NCBI RefSeq assembly: GCF_020595055.1
Contig: NZ_JAJDOO010000001.1
Span: 62,001 to 126,000, forward strand
Length of the DNA stretch: 64,000 nucleotides
DNA from: Desulfosporosinus shakirovi
GTDB lineage: Bacteria > Bacillota > Desulfitobacteriia > Desulfitobacteriales > Desulfitobacteriaceae
Direction: 5' to 3'
The position numbers and the translations under genes are program-made. This document shows positions 56,400 through 64,000 of the stretch, in pieces (position 1 is the stretch's first letter; each line of letters opens with the position of its first letter). The notes under the pieces were generated by a model. It saw only the letters and a list, made by a program, of their open reading frames with translations, was not told the origin of the DNA and searched no databases.

Positions 56400-57173
56400 T
56401 TAAACATACTTGCGCATGTGTTGCATAGCTGCTTTCTCAAGGCGAGAAACCTGAGCCTGGGAAATCCCGATCTCATCAGCGACTTCCATTTGGGTTTTAC
56501 CTTGAAAAAAGCGCAAAGACAGGATAAGTTTTTCTCGTTCGCTGAGGCGACGCAATGCTTCCCGCACAGCAAGTCCTTCAACCCAGCCAGTATCTGACTG
56601 TTTATCATCTCCTATTTGATCCATTACAAAGATAGGATCCCCACCATCATGATATATGGGCTCGAATAAAGAAATAGGTTCTTGAATAGCATCTAAGGCA
56701 AAAACAACATCTTCCCGAGGCAGAGCCAGTTTGTGGGCTATTTCTGCAACCGTGGGTTCACATGATCGCTCGCTGACCAACTGGTCCCGTACCTGAAGCG
56801 CCTTATAGGCAATATCCCGCAAGGACCTGCTCACTCGAATAGGATTATTATCTCTTAAATAACGCCGGATTTCCCCAATAATCATAGGAACAGCATACGT
56901 AGAGAACTTTACATTCTGACCAAGATCAAAATTGTCAATAGCTTTCATTAACCCAATACAGCCGACTTGAAAAAGATCATCCACATATTCTCCACGATTC
57001 GTAAACCGCTGAATCACGCTTAGAACAAGGCGGAGATTCCCATGGATTAGTTTGTCTCGGGCACTGCGATTTCCAGCTTGATAAATCACAAACAACTCTT
57101 TCATTTTCACGCTGGATAACACAGGCAACTTTGAGGTGTTCACTCCACAAATCTCAACTTTATTCAATGCCAA
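56400..57173 (-). CDS. sigG: Sporulation sigma factor SigG (late forespore)
   Basis: A 257-residue sigma-70 family factor directing late forespore genes. The N-terminus NKVEICGVNTSKLPVL (residues 4-19) is typical of SigG and carries the anti-sigma CsfB/SpoIIAB contact region. Region 2 (DDLFQVGCIGLMKAIDNFDL, NVKFSTYAVPMIIGEIRRYL) and region 4 (MEVADEIGISQAQVSRLEK) are intact. TTG start ten bases after GGGGAGG. It follows sigE by 57 bases, where a forespore promoter is expected; only a partial GCATA-type -35 was noticed. Confidence 0.97.
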   Translation of the reverse strand: MALNKVEICGVNTSKLPVLSSVKMKELFVIYQAGNRSARDKLIHGNLRLVLSVIQRFTNRGEYVDDLFQVGCIGLMKAIDNFDLGQNVKFSTYAVPMIIGEIRRYLRDNNPIRVSRSLRDIAYKALQVRDQLVSERSCEPTVAEIAHKLALPREDVVFALDAIQEPISLFEPIYHDGGDPIFVMDQIGDDKQSDTGWVEGLAVREALRRLSEREKLILSLRFFQGKTQMEVADEIGISQAQVSRLEKAAMQHMRKYV

Positions 57174-57230
57174 ACTACGAGCACCTCCCCAGCAAATTCT
57201 GTTGGGAAGTATGCCCTAAGACAGTTTAGG

Positions 57231-57956
57231 TTATTCCAATCGGCAAAATTCTTTACGCAATCTGCGAATTATCCGTTTCTCAAGTCGTGAAATATAGGAC
57301 TGCGAGATCCCCAAACGATCGGCTACTTCTTTTTGCGTCTTTTCTACACCATCATCCAGACCAAACCTTAGTTCCATGATGACCTTTTCTCTATTCGTCA
57401 ACCTTCCCATTGCTAAATGCAACAGTTGGCGGTCCACCTGCTCCTCAATGGGCTTCGAGATAATGTCATTTTCAGTACCTAATACATCTGATAAAAGTAA
57501 TTCGTTTCCATCCCAGTCGATATTTAAAGGCTCATCAAAAGACACTTCTGACCGCGTCTTATTGTTACGTCTAAGATACATCAAAATCTCATTTTCAATA
57601 CACCGTGAAGCATAGGTTGCCAGCTTGATTTTCTTCTGTGGATCAAATGTATTAACCGCTTTAATTAGTCCAATGGTGCCTATAGACACGAGATCTTCAA
57701 TCCCAATGCCTGTATTCTCGAATTTACGAGCAATATAAACCACAAGACGCAGGTTCCGTTCAATCAAAATATCTCGAATTGAACCATCTCCCATTTCCAA
57801 GCGCTCTAAGAGAACCCCTTCTTCGTCCGAGTTAAGTGGTGGGGGTAGGGCTTCACTGCTTCCAACATAATAGATTCCACTAACTCCAAAGACCTTTTGA
57901 AGAAGCATGACCCATAGGCGTCTAGCCTTACCTTGAACACTGCTCCACCACTTCAT
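57231..57956 (-). CDS. sigE: Sporulation sigma factor SigE (mother cell), proprotein
   Basis: A 241-residue pro-sigma factor for early mother-cell genes. The N-terminal amphipathic pro-segment ([20 protein letters not shown]) that SpoIIGA removes is present, then region 2 ([23 protein letters not shown] given as [14 protein letters not shown] and NTFDPQKKI) and region 4 ([20 protein letters not shown]). ATG 57956 is preferred over the upstream in-frame start at 58013. Four bases separate it from spoIIGA. Confidence 0.97.
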   Translation of the reverse strand: MKWWSSVQGKARRLWVMLLQKVFGVSGIYYVGSSEALPPPLNSDEEGVLLERLEMGDGSIRDILIERNLRLVVYIARKFENTGIGIEDLVSIGTIGLIKAVNTFDPQKKIKLATYASRCIENEILMYLRRNNKTRSEVSFDEPLNIDWDGNELLLSDVLGTENDIISKPIEEQVDRQLLHLAMGRLTNREKVIMELRFGLDDGVEKTQKEVADRLGISQSYISRLEKRIIRRLRKEFCRLE

Positions 57957-57960
57957 TTCA

Positions 57961-58875
57961 TTAATCTCCACCTCTCTGCACATGTTCCGGGTGTAGTAAC
58001 GCTTGGTATTCACCCTCTGAGCTTAACACTTGCCTGACAAGTGCCACGGTAGCATGGATTTGCCGAGATCCTTTGTTACTAAAACACGTCACACGCTCAG
58101 GTCTTATCCCCAGCAGCCAGCTTTGACTATCAATAGCTTGGAAGGGGATGAAAACAAGATGTTTTACTAAAATAGGATTGACCTTCCATAATAATGGCCA
58201 TGGATCTGCGTAATCCTTCCAAGGAATATCTAGGAATGCTCTGATGTTATCCGGCATAGCACTTACGGCGACCTCCTCTTCCAGAAGAATAACTGGGGAC
58301 CCTGTTAATGGATCTCTCAAGTGATTGCCAGTATCCAGCAACGCTTTTATTTGCACGACCCCATGTTCTTTTCCGCCAAAGTTGATCTCCAAATCATAGA
58401 TATTTCGCCTCAGAATAGATTTCCTTTCCTGCCAACGTTGCCAAAGACGTTGTAAAAACCACCAAACGATTGCCCCTAAAGGAATAATCCAAAAATTGTT
58501 GATAACCAGAGTTAATCGTTTTCCACCTAGCCCGCCATCAAATTGGGCCCACCCCCATAAAGCATAGACAAATCCGCCAAGCCCTGCCGAAAGAAGCCAA
58601 AAACCTGTTAGCGCCTTAAGAAACACATTTAGTCTCCTTGTCGGAAAAGCAACTAAAATCATAAGAAACGGAATGATCCATTTAATTAAAACGGTCCACT
58701 GTGGAGCTGAATAACAGGTTAAAACTACTGGAATTTCGCCGAGCAAAACCGCAATCAGGATTCGGCTTGGACGGATCCTAAGGTTGAGAAGTCGACCGAG
58801 AACGTTAAGCAGAAGAGTATCCATTCCTCCATTGATGAGAATAACCAGATCGAGATAGGTCTCTGCAACGCTCAT
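57961..58875 (-). CDS. spoIIGA: Pro-SigE processing protease SpoIIGA
   Basis: A 304-residue membrane aspartic protease that activates SigE upon a signal from SpoIIR. The N-terminal half has about five hydrophobic helices (starting [17 protein letters not shown]); the C-terminal half carries the catalytic D181 in ALLDTGN. ATG 58875 follows AAAGG by nine bases; the ORF can be extended by six residues. First gene of the sporulation unit. No clear pair of Spo0A boxes was found upstream. Confidence 0.95.
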   Translation of the reverse strand: MSVAETYLDLVILINGGMDTLLLNVLGRLLNLRIRPSRILIAVLLGEIPVVLTCYSAPQWTVLIKWIIPFLMILVAFPTRRLNVFLKALTGFWLLSAGLGGFVYALWGWAQFDGGLGGKRLTLVINNFWIIPLGAIVWWFLQRLWQRWQERKSILRRNIYDLEINFGGKEHGVVQIKALLDTGNHLRDPLTGSPVILLEEEVAVSAMPDNIRAFLDIPWKDYADPWPLLWKVNPILVKHLVFIPFQAIDSQSWLLGIRPERVTCFSNKGSRQIHATVALVRQVLSSEGEYQALLHPEHVQRGGD

Positions 58876-58929
58876 CTGGTACATCCTTTCCATGCGCTTC
58901 TCTAAAAATTATATCTGAAAGGTGAAGTA

Positions 58930-59290
58930 AAACCTGTCGCTTTCAGGGAGGTATAAATGGATATTTTAGGAAAAACAGTACGAGTGGTGTAGTTTTTTAC
59001 CCCTGAAGCGTATTCGTCGACAGGATACTCAAGCTTACGCCTAAGATAGTCTCTGGTGGAGATTATCGCCGAAAGCGCATGGCCCGTAACGAATACTATT
59101 GCGCTGAGGATAGACTTATGCCTAGGGTGCATATTCACAGACGAATACATTCGCGCCGTAGGATGGACTCTACTCCTTAGTCACTAAATATTTCCTAATG
59201 GGAAGGCGGCTCGGCGAAAGCCTCCACTAGAGTCTTTCCTCACCGAAGCGGAACAAGAAACTCCACTTATAGAAGCAGGAGTGTTCTTTA
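58930..59290 (+). other. Structured intergenic element, second guide-RNA-like relic
   Basis: The gap 58876-59718 has no credible gene. From about 58930 to 59290 it is GC-richer and full of short complementary runs. Its right end has GGCTCGGCG near 59205, ACCGAAGC at 59242-59249, then ACTCC-ACTT-ATAG-AAGCA-GGAGT at 59260-59282 and GTGTTC. The order TCGGCG, ACCGAAGC, GA, hairpin equals that of 11534-11645, so the two are related. The layout resembles the 3' part of IS605/TnpB guide RNAs. From 59343 to 59718 nothing was recognised. Confidence 0.4.
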
Positions 59291-59296
59291 AATTGA

Positions 59297-59341
59297 CAAA
59301 AAACCTGTTTAGAAAAACCTAAAGGTCTATGCCAAACAGGT
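59297..59341 (-). terminator. Minus-strand terminator with no obvious upstream gene
   Basis: On the minus strand ACCTGTTT pairs with AAACAGGT, an inner AGACCTTTAGGT hairpin sits in the loop, and TTTTTTG follows. The nearest upstream sequence on this strand is non-coding, so it could end an unannotated RNA or be left from a lost gene. Confidence 0.65.
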
Positions 59342-59718
59342 AAGTTCACATAATTGCTGATCCACACCTATTATCACAGCATAGATTATCCTCAGAAAGG
59401 CAGCCGGCTAAAAGATATGCCCTGAAATTATAAAAAAAAATTAACAAGTCGATAAAGCACCCGTGAACAAGCTATATAAAATAACTTTTTGTCCAGAAGA
59501 GTTAAGTCGTTCTCCTTTCCCCCTATAAACGATGACAACATCAAACTCTTTCATTAACTTCGGCCTAGAATAGTTAACCTTAAAAACCACCTTATTGAAA
59601 TATAATCGAGTACGTGTTATTGTAAATTTATAATCTTTTAACTATTCATTATACTTTTTAAGCCATTTTCTTAGTTAGAGTTAGTAATTAACGATTATTT
59701 TAAAGGAGGTTGATGATC

Positions 59719-61338
59719 GTGGCTGGAAATATAAAAGTAAATCTTACTCAGAAGAAACGTGGATTAGATACCATCAATCGTATAGCAAGAGAGTTTGAGG
59801 GCATCTTAGACCAATCTAATGATTGGGAAACTGCCCAGAGACCACTAAGGGAAGCAATCGATCGGAACCTTGAAAACAATGAGTTTTTATTACTTTGTGA
59901 TTTAAATGGATTGGCCTTAATCCACTCAAACCGTTTAAGAGAAGGTATTATCTTTAACAATGATATTGAACTAAAAGCCGCTCAATGCACTCAACCTATT
60001 ACTCAGATTTATCATCGCAACACTGGAGAGGTTTTACTTGACGTTGCAAGTCCGGTTTTCGTCAAAGGAGATCATATCTATACCGTTCGTCTAGGTATCC
60101 CCCTACATAAAGTACAACTTGGCAAACAAGTGTTTTCCGGAACACTCCCCGTTCTTTTTCTCGGTGGGGCATGGCTTATCTTAAGCTCTTTTTCACCGGT
60201 ATCCGTCATCTCTTCAGCCATTGCTCTAGGAGCCCAAATTGTTTATAGTGCCTGGCTAAAAAACAGATTTGCAACTGCCCTGCGTGAAACCTTTAAAGTG
60301 ACTAAAGCCATTGCAAAAGGGAATTTAAAAATTCTGGCCAAAGCTCATACCAACGACGAATTAGGAAATCTATCCTATGAAGTAAATAAAGTATCCCTCG
60401 GCATGAAGTCTATCATCATAGATTTAGCTTCCTTTTCTGAACGCGCCCAAAAAATGAGCCATAATCAAGCATCCCATGCCCAAATATCCGCCGAAAACCA
60501 AGAAACTTTGGCGGCGACTTTAGAAGAATTCAGCGCAGGGGCTACCGATCAAATTCAGGGGATGCAAATGTCTCAAAAGCAAGTGGATGAGATCCAATCC
60601 GCTTCCCAATGCATCTTAACAAGTACTCAAGAAGTTCTTTCCTTGACTACATCAGCTAAAACAACAAGTCAGGAAGGAACCTTCGCAGTTAATGAAGCGA
60701 TTCGCGAGATGAGCATTATCTATCAAGTAACTGAGCAAGCCAATGATTCTATACTGGGATTAGCTGCGCAGGCGCAAAAAATCGGGGATATCATTTCTGT
60801 GATTAATGGCATCTCCGACCAAACTAATTTATTAGCCTTGAACGCAGCGATTGAAGCTGCCAGAGCAGGAGAACACGGCAGAGGATTCGCCGTTGTTGCA
60901 GAAGAGGTCAGAAAGTTGGCAGACAGCTCTGCTTATTCTTCACGTCAAATTATGGAGCTCATTTCTAGTGTTCAGGGAATGGTCGATACAACTGTAGATA
61001 AAATTAGTCAAGGCATGGGCGAGGTCAACCGCGGGAAAGAGGTAATCGAAAAGGCTGGACAAGCAATCACATCTCTTGACGAGGTGATCAATGCAACTTC
61101 TTATAAAGTAGAAACAAACCTGCAAAATGCCGATCGCTTATTAAACCAGAGTGAACTTTTAGCTCAAACTCAACGGCAAGCTACAACAATTGCAACTCAA
61201 TTCGCCGAAGGAGCAACTCAAGCAGCGGCAACTGTAGAACAACAAATGATTTCAACCAAAGAAATCGCCATGATTTCTTCAGAATTAGCCAAAACTTCCG
61301 CTCACTTGCACCAAGTTATCCAGCGTTTTGAAGTTTAA
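59719..61338 (+). CDS. Methyl-accepting chemotaxis protein
   Basis: About 539 residues. An N-terminal soluble sensor part (1-130), not preceded by a membrane helix, is followed by two hydrophobic segments near 140-185, a HAMP-like linker (200-240) and a long signalling domain whose tip reads [21 protein letters not shown] and [16 protein letters not shown]. The sensor ([27 protein letters not shown]) resembles PAS/Cache folds and should lie in the cytoplasm. GTG 59719 sits nine bases after AAAGGAGG; ATG 59713 is too close. No che genes nearby. Confidence 0.9.
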   Translation: MAGNIKVNLTQKKRGLDTINRIAREFEGILDQSNDWETAQRPLREAIDRNLENNEFLLLCDLNGLALIHSNRLREGIIFNNDIELKAAQCTQPITQIYHRNTGEVLLDVASPVFVKGDHIYTVRLGIPLHKVQLGKQVFSGTLPVLFLGGAWLILSSFSPVSVISSAIALGAQIVYSAWLKNRFATALRETFKVTKAIAKGNLKILAKAHTNDELGNLSYEVNKVSLGMKSIIIDLASFSERAQKMSHNQASHAQISAENQETLAATLEEFSAGATDQIQGMQMSQKQVDEIQSASQCILTSTQEVLSLTTSAKTTSQEGTFAVNEAIREMSIIYQVTEQANDSILGLAAQAQKIGDIISVINGISDQTNLLALNAAIEAARAGEHGRGFAVVAEEVRKLADSSAYSSRQIMELISSVQGMVDTTVDKISQGMGEVNRGKEVIEKAGQAITSLDEVINATSYKVETNLQNADRLLNQSELLAQTQRQATTIATQFAEGATQAAATVEQQMISTKEIAMISSELAKTSAHLHQVIQRFEV

Positions 61339-61356
61339 TACTTTAAGGCTTTTAAA

Positions 61357-61393
61357 CAGCGGGGCAGATCCATTGAATGGATCTGCCCCGCTT
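61357..61393 (+). terminator. Strong hairpin after the chemoreceptor gene
   Basis: AGCGGGGCAGATCCATT and its exact complement enclose two bases; it starts 19 bases after the stop. A T-run is missing on the plus strand (TTAACCC), so termination may be imperfect. Between here and the ftsZ end (61599) nothing else was seen. Confidence 0.6.
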
Positions 61394-61598
61394 AACCCTA
61401 AATATTGATTTTCAAGGATCTTATTGAGATCTTCCGCAATTTTCTCGTCTATTTATTATTGAAGTCAGCTCCAGTCTGCCTATAAAAGCCATATCCTCTG
61501 CGAATAAAGTGAAAAACGAGGCGCAATAATGATTCGCGTCTTTATACCAATATAACGCTCCGAACAAAATTGCATCTCGTTTTACATATAATTTAAAA

Positions 61599-62660
61599 TT
61601 AACGTCTGCGTCTAAGAAACTCCGGGATGTCAAGATCCCCTTCTTTTGATACCGTCTTGATGATATTCTCCTGAACCTTTCCGGGTGCCGAACCAAAACC
61701 AGCCCACTGCTGATCAAATCCGGTAGCGATAACTGTAACTCTGAGTTCTTCCTTTAGGTCCTCGTCGATAACCGCTCCGAAGATTATATTCGCCTCAGGA
61801 TCAGCCGCTTCCGCAATAATACCTGCTGCTTCGTTCACCTCAAAGAGAGTTAAATTTGTTCCTCCCGTTATATTGAGCAGTACACCTTTGGCACCTTCAA
61901 TCGAAGTTTCAAGCAGAGGACTGGAAATTGCTTTTCTGGCCGCATCAGATGCTCGATTTTCTCCCGTTGCCTGGCCAATGCCCATTAAGGCAGAACCTGT
62001 ATTAGACATAATAGTCTTCACATCGGCGAAATCTAAGTTTATTAAGCCCGGAACCGCAATCAAATCTGAGATACCTTGAACCCCTTGTCTCAAAACATCA
62101 TCTGCAATACGGAAAGCCTCATGGATTGTAGTATGCTTGTCCACCACTTGCAACAGACGATCATTTGGGATAGTAATAAGCGTATCCACTTTACTCTTAA
62201 GTTCAGCGATCCCTTTTTCCGCCTGCATAGCACGTTTACGCCCTTCAAAGGTGAATGGACGAGTGACTACCCCTACCGTCAAAGCTCCCATTTCTTTGGC
62301 AACTTCTGCAACAATAGGTGCTGCCCCAGTACCAGTGCCTCCTCCCATTCCAGCAGTGACGAAGACCATATCTGCTCCCTTTAAGACTTTAGCCAGCTCT
62401 TCTCGGCTTTCTTCTGCTGCTTTAGCACCAATTTCCGGGTTCGCTCCAGCCCCAAGCCCCTTGGTTAATTTTATCCCTATTTGGACTTTTTCCCCTGCAC
62501 GGGAGAGTTGCAAAGCCTGTGAGTCAGTGTTTACTGTAACGAAATCTACCCCTTGTAAGCCAGCGGTGATCATACGGTTAACCGCGTTGTTTCCACCACC
62601 GCCAACACCAATAACCTTAATTTCTGCAAATTGGTTTAAGTCTGTATCAAATTCCAGCAT
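61599..62660 (-). CDS. ftsZ: Cell-division protein FtsZ
   Basis: A 353-residue tubulin-like GTPase forming the Z-ring. The GTP signature [10 protein letters not shown] is at 106-115, [13 protein letters not shown] at 18-30. The very C-terminus, [11 protein letters not shown], is the short conserved peptide that binds SepF and FtsA. A long disordered linker is nearly absent. A GAGGGGG site precedes the ATG. Its upstream gap has no ftsA. Confidence 0.97.
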   Translation of the reverse strand: MLEFDTDLNQFAEIKVIGVGGGGNNAVNRMITAGLQGVDFVTVNTDSQALQLSRAGEKVQIGIKLTKGLGAGANPEIGAKAAEESREELAKVLKGADMVFVTAGMGGGTGTGAAPIVAEVAKEMGALTVGVVTRPFTFEGRKRAMQAEKGIAELKSKVDTLITIPNDRLLQVVDKHTTIHEAFRIADDVLRQGVQGISDLIAVPGLINLDFADVKTIMSNTGSALMGIGQATGENRASDAARKAISSPLLETSIEGAKGVLLNITGGTNLTLFEVNEAAGIIAEAADPEANIIFGAVIDEDLKEELRVTVIATGFDQQWAGFGSAPGKVQENIIKTVSKEGDLDIPEFLRRRR

Positions 62661-62982
62661 TTAGGCTTTAACCCCCTCGCTCATTCTTACCTGCAATATC
62701 TTTAGCAATACAGGTTATCTTAATATTCATCTGTGCCGTCTCAACGCCCCATGTGTAAGGTCCACCCTCTGTTACTGCTAAAAAAGCCAACTTCTACTGA
62801 TAAAAAACATGTGCGTTAAACACGCTCATAAACATTTGTAAAACTACTTCTTTTAATACACACAACATTACAAATTCTATATCCATATGCCGTAACCCTT
62901 TTTTTTAAGATAAAAATTTCTCTGAAGTTTGTTGGCATCTTCTTAAGAAGAATAACAATCAATATAAAAAAGTAAATTGGTT
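62661..62982. other. Gap of 322 bases between ftsZ and sbp
   Basis: Takes the place where ftsA lies in Bacillus. It has no ORF of note and no reliable promoter or terminator was recognised; several AT-rich boxes on the minus strand could drive ftsZ separately from sbp. Confidence 0.5.
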
Positions 62983-63318
62983 TTATTTTCTAATTAGATG
63001 ACGTCGTATACTTCCTAAATTTTGGAATATTCTCACCCCAAATGCGACCACCGCTGCTAAGTAAAGATCAACACCCATGCGGTCTCCGACGTACGCCAAT
63101 AGAGCTGCAAGAAGCATATTACTAAAGAAACCGGTCAAGAATACTGTGCTGTCGAAATGATCCTCTTGAGCCGAGCGTATCCCTCCTAGGACAGAGTCTA
63201 ACGCTGCGAGGATTCCAACAGATAGGTATTTGGCATATTCAATCGGGACTGAAAACGGGCTTACATACCCAATTGCCAATCCTAAAACTAAGCCTAATAA
63301 CGGTAACCACATTTCCAA
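62983..63318 (-). CDS. sbp: Small basic protein Sbp (DUF1290)
   Basis: A 111-residue membrane protein with three hydrophobic segments (about 4-20, 30-45, 60-80). The segment YLSVGILAALDSVLGGIRS, then FFSNMLLAALLAYVGDR, is the DUF1290 signature. It lies between ftsQ and ftsZ; in Bacillus it precedes ftsA. Role in division is suspected but unproven. Confidence 0.92.
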   Translation of the reverse strand: MEMWLPLLGLVLGLAIGYVSPFSVPIEYAKYLSVGILAALDSVLGGIRSAQEDHFDSTVFLTGFFSNMLLAALLAYVGDRMGVDLYLAAVVAFGVRIFQNLGSIRRHLIRK

Positions 63319-63331
63319 AGATCCTCCTGAC

Positions 63332-64000
63332 TTAGCGGCCGATTACTGGTTTTGCCGCCGTAAAATCAATATAGCGTACCCCTTGTTGAATCGAAGTATA
63401 TCCATTATCGCTTATAAGCTGATAAAGGGCCTGTAATTTATCTGCCCAGTCATTGGCTTGTCCTAGTCGGACTTCCACACCGCTAGTCAGAAACAACGTA
63501 ATTTGTTCAATAGCATTGACGTTTAACTCCCCGATCTGAATAACTAATTCTGGCGGAGCTTGTCCAAGCAAGCGCAAAGCTGCGGTAAGAAGAGGATTCG
63601 CTAGATTTTGCCCCGGTCCAACTGTATCCGAAAGCTCGATTCCACTAATCACCGGATAATCACTTTTAGGCCAACTCTCTAAACGGCGTAAAAAAGTCCC
63701 TTCAGAATCCACCTCTAAGACTCCCTTGGGGACTACGACCAAGGCTGCTGGGGTTCGTTCTGTCACTTGTATTACAAGGGTCTGCGGTAACTTTTTCTGA
63801 AATTGGACACTTTTTACGAGTGGATGTAAGGAAATCTTATATTCGAGGGCCTTTCGATCAAAGAGTAATAAGTTTTGCCCCTGAATCCCATCAGATAACT
63901 TTAGAATTTCATTCTCTGTGATCAAATTTAGCCCTTGTACACTAACCCGTTGAACAGCAAAAGCATTAGAGCGTAAAAAGAGCGCCAAACCCAGGGAAAG
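63332..64000 (-). CDS. ftsQ: Cell-division protein FtsQ/DivIB, 3' part
   Basis: The frame is open to the window edge; the visible residues include the end of the membrane anchor (SLGLALFLRS), a POTRA domain (VQRVSVQGLNLITENEILKL given as VQRVSVQGLNLIT) and the FtsQ domain through VRYIDFTAAKPVIGR. FtsQ/DivIB bridges early and late divisome proteins outside the membrane. Its stop is 13 bases before sbp. The true start lies outside the window. Confidence 0.9.
   Translation of the reverse strand, partial: LSLGLALFLRSNAFAVQRVSVQGLNLITENEILKLSDGIQGQNLLLFDRKALEYKISLHPLVKSVQFQKKLPQTLVIQVTERTPAALVVVPKGVLEVDSEGTFLRRLESWPKSDYPVISGIELSDTVGPGQNLANPLLTAALRLLGQAPPELVIQIGELNVNAIEQITLFLTSGVEVRLGQANDWADKLQALYQLISDNGYTSIQQGVRYIDFTAAKPVIGR

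Noticed and set aside
59011-59030. Spo0A-box-like TGTCGACGAA upstream of spoIIGA (minus strand)
   Set aside because: Mismatch to TGTCGAA, single, and more than 130 bases from the gene without a matching promoter.
58902-59150. 82-residue minus-strand ORF upstream of spoIIGA
   Set aside because: Composition is not protein-like, no ribosome site, and it lies within the structured non-coding element.
61421-61717. Minus-strand ORF overlapping the ftsZ end
   Set aside because: Overlaps the FtsZ C-terminus in another frame; no ribosome site and no recognisable domain.

Overview
The window reads as a chromosomal core segment of a spore-forming, Gram-positive anaerobe of the Peptococcaceae, most like Desulfosporosinus or Desulfitobacterium. 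This is inferred from protein character (spoIIGA-sigE-sigG, a two-subunit glycine decarboxylase, a PaaK-ACT pair, SepF beside ylm genes) and gene order; no database was searched. Most genes lie on the minus strand. The order closely follows a Bacillus subtilis block read in reverse: ftsQ-sbp-ftsZ / spoIIGA-sigE-sigG-ylmC-ylmD-ylmE-sepF-ylmG-ylmH-divIVA-ileS / ylyA-lspA-rluD-pyrR-pyrBC-carAB-pyrKDFE / rqcH / yloB / yicC-remA-gmk-rpoZ-coaBC / priA.

Layout from left to right. (1) 1-120: 5' end of priA. (2) 300-6690: an insertion between priA and metK holding uraA with its own PyrR attenuator, a PaaK/ACT pair, and a GntR-ABC-permease cassette with a candidate operator. (3) 6938-11333: metK-coaBC-rpoZ-gmk-remA-yicC, tightly packed. 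(4) 11750-17656: dapF, a SERCA-type Ca2+ ATPase and rqcH. (5) 17856-22229: accessory genes (pentapeptide-repeat protein, a broken tnpB fragment, DUF1287 protein, phosphodiesterase/phosphatase, an unknown membrane protein). (6) 22335-34772: the full UMP biosynthesis operon from pyrR, then rluD and lspA. (7) 34773-40097: ylyA, a DUF5665 protein, pduL, comB, an unknown exported protein and a decayed two-component system. (8) 40275-45080: gcvT-gcvH-gcvPA-gcvPB under a tandem glycine riboswitch. (9) 45129-48290: ileS with a T-box leader. (10) 48334-56067: divIVA/sepF cell-division genes, a HlyD-like protein, a two-component system, ylmD and ylmC. (11) 56400-58875: sporulation sigma factors and the SigE-processing protease. 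(12) 59719-64000: a chemoreceptor, ftsZ, sbp and the 3' part of ftsQ.

Regulation is largely by RNA. Three PyrR-binding leaders, each followed by a terminator (uraA, pyrR, pyrB), tie uracil uptake to de novo synthesis. A glycine riboswitch controls glycine cleavage and a T-box controls ileS. Points worth a second look: two related intergenic elements resembling the 3' end of TnpB guide RNA, plus a frameshifted tnpB fragment; an in-frame fusion of a receiver domain to a HisKA domain made by an internal deletion; a probable AUU start for yggT; no ftsA between sbp and ftsZ; and degenerate TTCGA-rich intergenic stretches. No rRNA, tRNA or CRISPR array was seen.
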